Below are positions 53,487 to 61,363 of a stretch of DNA of 64,000 nucleotides, piece by piece. Both the position numbers and the translations under genes were made by a program. The notes under the pieces are model-generated. The model saw only the letters and a program-made list of their open reading frames with translations. It did not search any database and was not told the DNA's origin. Each line of letters starts with the position of its first letter. Within the stretch, counting starts at the first letter, position 1. Origin of the DNA: Pseudomonadota bacterium (GTDB taxonomy: Bacteria > Myxococcota_A > UBA796 > CAJQPC01); assembly GCA_024228935.1 (NCBI GenBank), contig JAAESX010000343.1:1-64000 (forward strand), given 5' to 3'.

Positions 53487-55547
53487 ATGTCCTCCAACAG
53501 TCCCCGTGCGTCTCGCGATCGCCGTCAGTTCGCCGTCCTGCCCCTGGGCATCGGCCTCACCATCGGCGCCCTTGGGCTCGTCGCCCTGTTCATGAAGCCG
53601 AGCACCGCTCCGGAGCCCGGCGTGACCATCGAGGAGATCCCGGACCGGTTCACCCAGGTGCTGATCCAGGACCCCTCCGAGCCGGCGGCGCGCCCCGAGA
53701 TGAACCCCGACGCGGGCGAGGGAGCCAAGGCCAGGCAGGTAGAGGGCAAGGTCGGCAAGAAGGACGCGAAGATGCAGACGGCCAGCGGCGACAAGACGCA
53801 GCTCAACAAGGAGATTGCCGAGTCCGCGGGCCTGCTCGGTGTCCACGGCGGCAGCGGGATGAGCTCGGAGATGACCGAGGGCATCGGCAGCCTGAGCGGC
53901 GCCAAGGGCGTCCAGACCGGGAGCGGCGGTCTCGGCTCGCGTGGAAGTGGTCTCGGCGGCGGCGGCACCGCCGAAGGCCTCGGTGGCCTGGGGACGAAGG
54001 GGCGCGGGAGCAGCTCCAGTGGCTACGGATCTGGCGGCGGCAGCTTCGGCGCGAAGGGCGAGGGAGGCATCGGTCGTGTCGGCGGCTCGGCCAATCGAGG
54101 CGTGGCGTCATCGTCCTACAAGGGCACCACCCATCCGAGCATCGTGCTGACCCCGGACACCGTGTCCAGCCGGGAGAACTACACCGACTACGGCGTCAAC
54201 CAGATGACGATCGCCGAGAACGACCGCGTGAGCACCTTCGCCGCAGACGTCGACACCGCCAGCTACGCGATCTCCCGCTCGAAGCTGCGGGCCGGCCAGC
54301 TGCCGCCCACCGATGCGGTCCGTGTCGAGGAGTTCGTCAACGCGATGGACTACGACTACCGCAGCTCGAAGAAGGTCGATGGAGCGCCGTTCTCCGTCTA
54401 CATGGAGGCCGCTCCCAACCCCTTCGCGTCGAACCACCACGTCCTGCGGGTCGGTCTCAAGGGCGCCGAGCCGGCGTCCGAGCGCACCCCCTGGAACCTG
54501 ACGTTCCTGGTCGATGTGTCCGGCTCGATGAGCAGCCCCCAGAAGCTGGGGCTCGCCAAGGAGTCGCTCATCCACCTGACCGAGAACATGGGGCCCGAGG
54601 ACACCGTCTCGCTGGTCACCTACGCCGGGAACACCCGCGTCGTGCTGGACCGGACCAGCGACAAGGCCGCCATCATCGCGGGCATCGCCGACCTGAACAG
54701 CGGCGGCGGAACGGCGATGGGCAGCGGCATGGAGCTCGCCTACCAGAGCGCTCGCGCCGGCTACGTGCACGGGTCGGAGAACCGCGTGATCGTGATGTCG
54801 GACGGTGACGCCAACATCGGCCGCACACACCACAGCGAGATCCTGGAGACCGTCCGTGACTACGCCGAAGAGGGCATCACGCTGACCACCGTCGGCTTCG
54901 GCAACGGCAACTACCAGGACACGATGATGGAGCGCCTCGCGAACGAAGGCGACGGCAACTACTTCTACATCGACAGCATCGCCGAGGGTCGCGAGGTGTT
55001 CGGCGAGGACCTGGCCAGCACAATCAACACCATCGCGCGCGATGTGAAGCTCCAGGTCGAGTTCAACCCGGACGTCGTCTACGCCTACCGGCTCATCGGG
55101 TACGAGAACCGGGACATCGCCGACAAGGACTTCCGCAACGACTCCGTGGATGCCGGCGAGGTCGGTCGAGGTCACGAGGTGACCGCGCTCTACGACGTCG
55201 TGCTCATGGACTCAGTCCCCGCAGGCGAGCTGGCGACGGTCCGCATCCGGGCGAAGAAGCCGGGCCCGGACGTGCCCGCCAAGGAGTGGATGACCGTCTT
55301 CGACAACAACCGCATGCGCGGCGAGCTGGCCGACACCTCGGACGGCTTCCGTCTGGCCTTCGGAGCGGCCTCGTTCGCCGAGCTGCTGCGGGACTCGCCG
55401 TACGCGAGCGAGCTGAGCTACGCCGAGGTCTACGAGATCGTGCAGTCGGCTCAGCGCAGCGGGAACGCCGAGGACGTCGAGCTGCTCTCGCTGATCTCGA
55501 CAGCCGGCAGCCTGGCCGGAGACCCTGTCTCGGTCGCCAACCGCTAG
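53487..55547 (+). CDS. VWA-domain protein (YfbK type) with glycine-rich linker
   Basis: 686 residues. One N-terminal membrane anchor (about 17-36), a charged stretch, then a Gly/Ser-rich segment (about 125-205; units such as 'GLGSRGSGLGGGGTAEGLGG') that recalls the Gly-rich linkers of AgmX/PglI proteins. The YfbK-like N-domain (about 225-345, 'NDRVSTFAADVDTASYAISR') precedes the VWA domain (about 345-530) with metal site 'FLVDVSGSM' and 'GGTAMGSGM'. A C-terminal DUF3520-like part follows. Probably periplasmic and metal-dependent. Its stop interlocks with that of lexA (CTAG). Confidence 0.88.
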   Translation: MSSNSPRASRDRRQFAVLPLGIGLTIGALGLVALFMKPSTAPEPGVTIEEIPDRFTQVLIQDPSEPAARPEMNPDAGEGAKARQVEGKVGKKDAKMQTASGDKTQLNKEIAESAGLLGVHGGSGMSSEMTEGIGSLSGAKGVQTGSGGLGSRGSGLGGGGTAEGLGGLGTKGRGSSSSGYGSGGGSFGAKGEGGIGRVGGSANRGVASSSYKGTTHPSIVLTPDTVSSRENYTDYGVNQMTIAENDRVSTFAADVDTASYAISRSKLRAGQLPPTDAVRVEEFVNAMDYDYRSSKKVDGAPFSVYMEAAPNPFASNHHVLRVGLKGAEPASERTPWNLTFLVDVSGSMSSPQKLGLAKESLIHLTENMGPEDTVSLVTYAGNTRVVLDRTSDKAAIIAGIADLNSGGGTAMGSGMELAYQSARAGYVHGSENRVIVMSDGDANIGRTHHSEILETVRDYAEEGITLTTVGFGNGNYQDTMMERLANEGDGNYFYIDSIAEGREVFGEDLASTINTIARDVKLQVEFNPDVVYAYRLIGYENRDIADKDFRNDSVDAGEVGRGHEVTALYDVVLMDSVPAGELATVRIRAKKPGPDVPAKEWMTVFDNNRMRGELADTSDGFRLAFGAASFAELLRDSPYASELSYAEVYEIVQSAQRSGNAEDVELLSLISTAGSLAGDPVSVANR

Positions 55548-56179
55548 TAGATGTTGGTCCGGATGAGGCTGATGACCTTGCCCAGGACCTCGACATCCTG
55601 GGTGGCGTCGACGTAGATCGGCTCCATCGAGGAGTTGGCGGGCTGGAGCCGGATCCGGCCCTTCTCCCGCCAGAAGTGCTTGACGGTGGCCTCGTCCGCG
55701 ACCCGGACGACCACCGTCTCGCCGTCGCGAGCGGTCTTCTGCTGCTTCACGATGACGACGTCGCCATCCAGGATGCCGGCCTCGATCATCGACTCGCCGC
55801 AGACGGTGAGGGCGAAGCAGGGGATGCCCGCGGGGACCAGCGTGGAGTCGACGCGGACGGTCGACTCGAAGTTCTCCTCGGCCAGGCTGGGGATGCCCGC
55901 AGCGACGCGTCCGATGAGCGGGACGGCGACGGTGGACTCGTCGTGGAAGCTGCCGGTGGCCATGTCGGTGAGGCGGATGCTGCGCGCTCGCCCGCGCCCG
56001 CCGACCCGCTCGATCCAGCCCTTTCGCTCGAGCGCCTTGATGTGGTCGGCCACTCCGTTGGTCGAGCGGATGCCCAGCGCGTCGCCGATCTCGCGGAAGC
56101 TGGGGGCGACCCCACGCTGGTCGATCGCGGCGGCGATGTACTCCAGGATTTCCTGCTGACGGGGGGCGAGTTCTTCCAC
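55544..56179 (-). CDS. lexA: LexA repressor
   Basis: 211 residues. The N-terminal winged helix ('FREIGDALGIRSTNGVADHI') binds SOS boxes; the C-terminal S24 domain carries the self-cleavage site Ala94-Gly95 ('GRVAAGIPSLAEEN'), catalytic Ser130 ('GESMIEAGI') and Lys167. Complete and of normal length. A promoter with TTGACA (56226-56231 on minus) overlaps a LexA box, indicating autoregulation. Confidence 0.96.
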   Translation of the reverse strand: MEELAPRQQEILEYIAAAIDQRGVAPSFREIGDALGIRSTNGVADHIKALERKGWIERVGGRGRARSIRLTDMATGSFHDESTVAVPLIGRVAAGIPSLAEENFESTVRVDSTLVPAGIPCFALTVCGESMIEAGILDGDVVIVKQQKTARDGETVVVRVADEATVKHFWREKGRIRLQPANSSMEPIYVDATQDVEVLGKVISLIRTNIY

Positions 56180-56202
56180 GAGGCACTCCTGACTGTCCCT
56201 TC

Positions 56203-56231
56203 TACCTACTGAACATGTGTCCCGCTGTCAA
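56203..56231 (-). promoter_or_regulatory. lexA promoter with overlapping SOS box
   Basis: On the minus strand TTGACA (56226-56231), 17 bases, then TAGGTA (weak -10). The spacer holds ACACATGTTCAG, on the plus strand CTGAACATGTGT; the core GAACATGTGTCC is close to the GAAC-N4-GTTC box and shares GTTCAG with the published Myxococcus consensus. Binding between -35 and -10 would block transcription. Confidence 0.6.
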
Positions 56232-56382
56232 GATATTCAGGTCTGCCTCCAGGACGGGGGCGCTGGTCAGGGCGCGGTGAACAGTCGTCCTGGCGGCGAC
56301 GAGCCCGGCAGAGGTGTCGCTATGTTCGGGCAGGTTCGAGGACCAGTGAGTCCATGATTGGCCCGCTCGTGGAGAGGACATC

Positions 56383-57261
56383 GTGTACATCCTGACCCTC
56401 GCAGCCCTTGCCGCCGAGCCGCCTCCCGTCGTCGGTGGCGAGCTGACCGACGAGTATTCGGCCGTCGTGATGCTCTTCGCGAACGGCACCTGCACCGGCA
56501 CGCTGATCGCCCCGTCCTGGGTGCTGACAGCGGCCCACTGCGTCGTCGACGTGAGCCGACCCGAGAAGATGACGGTCGGTCTCGGAGCCCAGCCGAGCGA
56601 CGGGGACCTGGCCGTGGACGCGGTCTACCACCACCCGGACTACGTCTCGGACATGAGCGCGGGCTCGGACGTCGGCCTCGTCCACCTGGCCGAGCCGCTG
56701 AGCACCGTCACGCCGATGCCGCTGACGAGCTCCGACCTGAAGAAGGACTGGGAGGGACGCGACGTCCGCTACGTCGGGTACGGCGTCACGTCCGAGACCG
56801 CGAACGACTCGGGCACGAAGCGGACCGTGGTCGTGCCCTTCTACCAGCTCGACCAGCACTGGATGTTCACCTTCGACCCGGGCCACAACATGTGCTGGGG
56901 CGACTCGGGCGGCCCGGCGTTCATCGACCAGGACGGCGAGCTGGCCGTCGCCGGGATCATCTCCTGGGTGGGGAGCTGGGACGACGAGGACCGGCCCTGC
57001 AGCACCGGCTGGGGCAGCTCGACGCGCATCGACCACGTGCGGGACTGGATCGAGTCCTACACGGTGGTTCGCTACGACACGGACACGGGGACCGACGAGC
57101 CGTGGGACACCGCTCCGCCGGTCGAGGACAGCTCGCCGCCCGAGGTGGAGCCACGCCCCGCGCCGGAAGACCCCGGCGGGTGTGCCGTCGCGCCGAGCAG
57201 CGCCGCGGTCGGACTCGCGCTCTTCGGTCTGGTCGCCATCGCCCGGAGGCGCCGACGCTGA
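56383..57261 (+). CDS. S1-family serine protease with MYXO-CTERM-like tail
   Basis: 292 residues from GTG 56383. A short signal 'MYILTLAALAA' leaves a near-mature 'VVGG' start, so little or no propeptide. The triad is His52 ('TAAHC'), Asp96 ('GSDVGLVHL') and Ser175 ('GDSGGP'). The residue six before Ser175, which sets S1 specificity in trypsin, is Asn169, so trypsin-like cutting is not implied. After about 225 an Asp/Thr/Pro/Glu spacer leads to a lone Cys ('GGCAVAP'), a hydrophobic helix and RRRRR, matching the MYXO-CTERM layout. Probably surface-exposed or released. Confidence 0.9.
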   Translation: MYILTLAALAAEPPPVVGGELTDEYSAVVMLFANGTCTGTLIAPSWVLTAAHCVVDVSRPEKMTVGLGAQPSDGDLAVDAVYHHPDYVSDMSAGSDVGLVHLAEPLSTVTPMPLTSSDLKKDWEGRDVRYVGYGVTSETANDSGTKRTVVVPFYQLDQHWMFTFDPGHNMCWGDSGGPAFIDQDGELAVAGIISWVGSWDDEDRPCSTGWGSSTRIDHVRDWIESYTVVRYDTDTGTDEPWDTAPPVEDSSPPEVEPRPAPEDPGGCAVAPSSAAVGLALFGLVAIARRRRR

Positions 57262-57822
57262 TCAGTCGTCGGACTCGCCGTGATCCGACCAGCCCGAGAA
57301 CGCTCCCTCGGCGCTCCACATCGACTCGCTCGTCGTCTCGTCGTCCCAGATCTCGACCTCGGCGGGGGCCTCGAGGATGTCGAGCAGCTCGGCGTTTCCG
57401 GCCTCGAGCTGCTTGGCGAGGACCCGAACGAGCAGGCCGCGGAACAGGTCGTGCTCGGGGCCTCGTCCGTTCAGGAGCTTCTTGAACGTGCGCACGTCCA
57501 CCTCACGCAGGACCGTCGGCCCCAGGGTGACGCAGCTGGCGCTCCGACGATGCCGGTTGATGAGCGCCATGTGGCCCAGCAGCGAGGGCGGCGCGACGTC
57601 GGACAGGTGCCGCTCGACCCCCATCATGTCGCGCTTCAGGACCTGGACTCGGCCGGAGATGAGGAACCAGGCCGTGTCCGGGTTCCCACCCTCCATGCAG
57701 AAGCGGGCCCCCTCCTGGAGGTTCAGCTGCTTGCCCATCTCGAGGATGTTCGACAGCAGCACGGCGTTGTCGTCCAGGCCGTAGCGGGACAGCATGCGGC
57801 GGGCCGCTTCAAGAGACGTCAA
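57262..57822 (-). CDS. Cyclic-nucleotide-binding-domain protein B
   Basis: 186 residues from TTG 57822, chosen because GGAGG lies five bases upstream; the start overlaps the preceding stop by 14 bases. One cNMP-binding jelly roll (about 25-140: 'LNLQEGARFCMEGGNPDTAWFLISGRVQV', described in two parts: EGARFCMEGG and AWFLISGRV). The phosphate-binding cassette is degenerate ('LLGHMALINRHRRSASC'), keeping Arg-Ser but not the full GExA. The tail is acidic and Trp-containing. No DNA-binding domain, so it is not a CRP-type regulator. Partner of the next gene. Confidence 0.82.
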   Translation of the reverse strand: MTSLEAARRMLSRYGLDDNAVLLSNILEMGKQLNLQEGARFCMEGGNPDTAWFLISGRVQVLKRDMMGVERHLSDVAPPSLLGHMALINRHRRSASCVTLGPTVLREVDVRTFKKLLNGRGPEHDLFRGLLVRVLAKQLEAGNAELLDILEAPAEVEIWDDETTSESMWSAEGAFSGWSDHGESDD

Positions 57823-58381
57823 ACCAGCCTCCGAACTGCTTGCGCAGGCGGTCGGTGAGGCTCATCTCGGACGGCTTCTCGGTCTCGTCGTGGCGGGGGA
57901 GGCCCGCCGGAGGGGCGTCCGGACTCGGGTCAGGGATGTGCTGGTCGTGCCAGACCTGTCGCATCGCGTGGTTCGTGCCTTGGATGCGCTTGGCGAGGAC
58001 CGACAGGAGGTTCAGCTGGATGGTCCGCATGACCTCGGTCCCGCGCGCAGCCTCCAGCACTCGTGGGTGCAGCTCGACGACGGTCGAGTCGAACACCGCT
58101 CGGACGCCGACGACACGGGCGCGTCCCTTCTGGAACAGCGCGCTCTCCCCGAAGATCTCGCCGGGCCAGATGTCGCCGAGGATGCGCTGCTCCGTCCCGA
58201 TCTCCGCCTGGAGTCGACCGGACAGCAGGAGCATCGCCGGCTGGGTGGTGTCGCCGGGCGTGAGCACGAGCTGGCCCTTCTCGACGGGCACGGGCTCGCC
58301 AGCCAGCTTCGCGAGGGTCTCGAGCTGGTCTTCGGGCACCAGCCGGAGGCCTCGCAGGCGTCTGAGTTCGTTGACGTCCAC
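57809..58381 (-). CDS. Cyclic-nucleotide-binding-domain protein A
   Basis: 190 residues from GTG 58381 with GGAGG upstream. Single cNMP-binding domain (about 15-130) with 'LLLSGRLQAEIGTE' and a better cassette 'GEIFGESALFQKGRARV' (Gly-Glu-x-Ala-like). A helical C-terminal tail, no HTH. Two such single-domain proteins in tandem, with offset but overlapping frames, suggest duplication. Cyclic nucleotide binding is inferred. A divergent histidine kinase gene starts 43 bases away. Confidence 0.82.
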   Translation of the reverse strand: MDVNELRRLRGLRLVPEDQLETLAKLAGEPVPVEKGQLVLTPGDTTQPAMLLLSGRLQAEIGTEQRILGDIWPGEIFGESALFQKGRARVVGVRAVFDSTVVELHPRVLEAARGTEVMRTIQLNLLSVLAKRIQGTNHAMRQVWHDQHIPDPSPDAPPAGLPRHDETEKPSEMSLTDRLRKQFGGWFDVS

Positions 58382-58424
58382 CCATCCTCCTGGTCGCTGC
58401 GGGCCCGCGTGCTAGCCTCTCGGC

Positions 58425-59945
58425 GTGAGCCCGGGTCCGCGCCTTCCTCTCGAAGTAACCCCCGGGCCGGGCAGCCGTCGGGGCCTCTGGGTCGAGATCG
58501 CCGGAACGCTGGCGCTGATCACGCTCTTGTCCATCCTCGCCAACGCGGCGCTGTTCTCGGTCCTGGCCTTCGAGCTGGAGCTGCAGAGGCGCACGGACCT
58601 GGCTCGCAGCGCCGCCCGGATCTTGCGGTCTGAGATGGAGGCGACGCCCGATACACGGCGTTGGAAGGAGATCGGGAAGGCGTTCCGGGCCGGTGGGCTG
58701 GAGGTCAGTGATCTGTGGATCGTGCGGGCCGACATGGAGCCCGTCTTCGTGCTCGAGGGCGGCCCGCCGGTGGATGTGGACCCCGGCCTCGAGTCGGCCT
58801 TGATCCAGCGCCGAGAGCACATCGAGGTGGTCGGCGAGGCCTTCGAGGGGCGCCGGGCTGTCGTCGTGACGTCGCCCGTCATCTCGGGGCATGAGACCGC
58901 CGCGCTCCGAATCGGGCTGCCGCTCGAGGGCGAGGGGCCCGTGGCGCCCGGCATCGGGCTGGTCGTCGGCTTCTCGTTCTTCTCGTCGTCCATCGTCGCG
59001 CTGTCCGGGTACGCGCTGCTTCGACGGCGGCTGCTGGCGCCCATCGCGCGCATCCAGGAGGCGACCCAGTCCATCGCCGGCGGCGAGTTCGGCACCCACA
59101 TCCGCGTCAACGCGGCCAGCGAGCTCTCCCAGCTTGCTGCGGCGCTGAACGTCCTGTCGCTGTCGCTGCAGTCGTATCGGGACCGCACTCGAGAACAGGT
59201 GGCCTCGCTCGAGGCGACGAACCGCGAGCTCAAGGAGGTCCAGGACCAGCTCATTCGCTCCGAGCGGCTGGCCTCGGTCGGCGGCATGGCGGCCGGCATC
59301 GCGCACGAGATCGGCAACCCGCTGGCGGCGGTGCTCGGGTACGTCGAGCTGCTGGCGAGCGACCTCGACGATCCGGACATGGAGCGGGATCTGCTGGAGC
59401 GCACGCGGAAGGAGATCGACCGGATCCACCGGATCATCCGGGATCTCCTCGACTACGCGCGTCCCGGCACCGGCGAGCGGATCGAGCTGTCGCCGGGCGT
59501 CCTGCTGCGCGAGGCGCGGGACACCGTCGCACCTCTGCCGGCGCTGAAGGAGGTCGGCATCCTGGTCCTGGCCGACGAGTCCCTCCCGAACATCGTCGGG
59601 GAGACGGACAAGCTCCACCAGGTGCTGGTGAACCTGCTGCTGAACGCCGCGGGCGCCATCGCGGGCCAGGGAACCATCCAGGCCCGCGCCGAGGTGCGAG
59701 GGGACGAGGTCCACGGGCGCGAGGTCGTCTTCAGCGTGCTCGACTCCGGGCCGGGCTTCGACGAGGCCGTCCTGCCGACGGTGTTCGAGCCGTTCGTCAC
59801 GACGAAGGAGGTGGGGCAGGGGACCGGACTCGGCCTGTCCATCTGCCTCTCCATCGTCGAGTCCGAGGGCGGCTGGATTCGGGCCGAGAACGCTGCAGGA
59901 GGCGGCGGGCTCGTCACGTTCGGGCTCCCGCTGCCGCCCGCATGA
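58425..59945 (+). CDS. Membrane sensor histidine kinase (NtrB-like core)
   Basis: 506 residues from GTG 58425. Two membrane helices (about 25-50 and 182-205) bracket a periplasmic sensor of about 130 residues. A HAMP linker (about 205-258) and coiled coil lead to HisKA with phospho-acceptor His294 ('GIAHEIGNPLAAVLGYVELL', shortened: AHEIGNPLAAV), N-box 'NLLLNAAGAI', G1 'VLDSGPGFDE' and G2 'GTGLGLSICLSIV'. The core is of the type that partners NtrC regulators; no regulator is adjacent. The regulator at 28996 is the only NtrC-type one in view. Confidence 0.93.
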   Translation: MSPGPRLPLEVTPGPGSRRGLWVEIAGTLALITLLSILANAALFSVLAFELELQRRTDLARSAARILRSEMEATPDTRRWKEIGKAFRAGGLEVSDLWIVRADMEPVFVLEGGPPVDVDPGLESALIQRREHIEVVGEAFEGRRAVVVTSPVISGHETAALRIGLPLEGEGPVAPGIGLVVGFSFFSSSIVALSGYALLRRRLLAPIARIQEATQSIAGGEFGTHIRVNAASELSQLAAALNVLSLSLQSYRDRTREQVASLEATNRELKEVQDQLIRSERLASVGGMAAGIAHEIGNPLAAVLGYVELLASDLDDPDMERDLLERTRKEIDRIHRIIRDLLDYARPGTGERIELSPGVLLREARDTVAPLPALKEVGILVLADESLPNIVGETDKLHQVLVNLLLNAAGAIAGQGTIQARAEVRGDEVHGREVVFSVLDSGPGFDEAVLPTVFEPFVTTKEVGQGTGLGLSICLSIVESEGGWIRAENAAGGGGLVTFGLPLPPA

Positions 59946-61363
59946 AGTCCGCGCGGGTCCAGCTCCTGGTCGGGGTCGTGCTGCTCGCGGCCGTGCTGCG
60001 CGGTCTGCGTGTCGCCCAGCGCTGGGACGAGATCGCGCTGGCCTACGCCGCGTACCAGCAGCCGTGGGTGGACGCGTTCCTGGCCGGGGATGCGCGAGGC
60101 ATCGTGGGCACGTTCGTGGGCCTGCACCCGCCGGCGTACTCGCTGCTCTACGGGCTGCTGGACGTCGCCTGGGGCGCGCCGCTGGGCTGGCTCCTGCTGT
60201 CGGCGGGCCTCTCGCTGGGGGCGGTCGTGCTCGTCGGGCGGGCCGGAGGCGTCGGGCCGGCCCTGTTGCTCGCCGCCGATCCGATCCAGCTGGCGTACGC
60301 CGCCGAGGTCAACAACTACCCCCTGCTCGTCTTCGCGGTGGCGCTCTGCCTGCACGAGCACGCTCGGGTCCAGAAGGGCGGATCCTGGGTCGGCCTGGCC
60401 CTGGCCGGCGTCCTGGCGGGCTGGACGCACGTGCTCGGCGGACTGGTCGCCGGGCTGCTGGTCCTGACGCTGTACCGGGACCGCGGTGCCGTGCTGCGCG
60501 TGCTCGGGGTCATGGCCATGGGGACCGCGCCAGTCGTCGTCCGCGCGCTCTCGATGGCCGGTGGCGAGGACACCTACGGTCAGGCCGGGCTCCAGCTGGA
60601 CGTCATCTGGACGGGGCTCGTCACCAAGGCCTCGTACTGGTGGGTCGTCGCCTGGGTCGCCGCGGCCATCCCGCTGTGCCGGTGGCGTCTGTCCCTGGTG
60701 CTGGTCCTGGTCATCGGCGGGATCCTCGCGATGATGGGGCTGGGTGTCGCGGCCTCGCACCAACAGCCGTACTGGGTCGTCCTCGGCCCGCTCGTCGCGC
60801 TGGCTCCCCGCCGCGAGCTGGCCCTTGGGATGGGCGTCCTGGCGCTGGGGCTGGCCTGGACCTCGACGGTGCAGCCGGCTCAGCGGCTGAGCGATGCCGT
60901 CGAGCGGCCCCGCGGAATCGACACGGCGCTGGCGAGCACGTCCGACGGCGACGCGCTGTGGCTGCTGGCTCCGGCCCTGATGCCGGACGACGACAAGACG
61001 ATGGACGCCGACGTGCTGTGGCGCTTCGACATCGCCGCGCGGATGCCGGCCTGGCGCGGACCCGACGCGCGGTCCTTCGAGTTCACCGACTACCGTCATG
61101 GGCAGCCACGGGTCATGGCCGTCCCGGGCGACGGGACCCGCATCGTGCACACGACGACATCGCTGGAGCCCGCCGTCGTCGACCAGGTCATCGGCTGGCA
61201 CCACGCCGCCGGCCGACGCATCGTGTTCGTCCTCTACGACCACAGCCCGGCGAACGACTACCCGGGCTTCCTGCGCAGCACGCTGGGACCGCACCAGCCG
61301 CGCTGCGCCGAGGTCGGAGCCGACGTCGGCCTGGGCGTCGATCTCGTCTGCGAGGTCGACTGA
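59942..61363 (+). CDS. Multi-spanning membrane protein, GT39-like
   Basis: 473 residues from ATG 59942, overlapping the kinase stop (ATGA). About nine to ten hydrophobic helices and a soluble C-terminal tail of about 130 residues. 'QRWDEIALAYAAYQQPWVD' in the first loop has the acidic residue placement of GT-C glycosyltransferases, and 'LHPPAYSLLYGLLDV' is the usual second motif region. Similar in plan to the proteins at 46291 and 61363. Probable transfer of sugars from a polyprenyl carrier, unproven. Confidence 0.7.
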   Translation: MKSARVQLLVGVVLLAAVLRGLRVAQRWDEIALAYAAYQQPWVDAFLAGDARGIVGTFVGLHPPAYSLLYGLLDVAWGAPLGWLLLSAGLSLGAVVLVGRAGGVGPALLLAADPIQLAYAAEVNNYPLLVFAVALCLHEHARVQKGGSWVGLALAGVLAGWTHVLGGLVAGLLVLTLYRDRGAVLRVLGVMAMGTAPVVVRALSMAGGEDTYGQAGLQLDVIWTGLVTKASYWWVVAWVAAAIPLCRWRLSLVLVLVIGGILAMMGLGVAASHQQPYWVVLGPLVALAPRRELALGMGVLALGLAWTSTVQPAQRLSDAVERPRGIDTALASTSDGDALWLLAPALMPDDDKTMDADVLWRFDIAARMPAWRGPDARSFEFTDYRHGQPRVMAVPGDGTRIVHTTTSLEPAVVDQVIGWHHAAGRRIVFVLYDHSPANDYPGFLRSTLGPHQPRCAEVGADVGLGVDLVCEVD

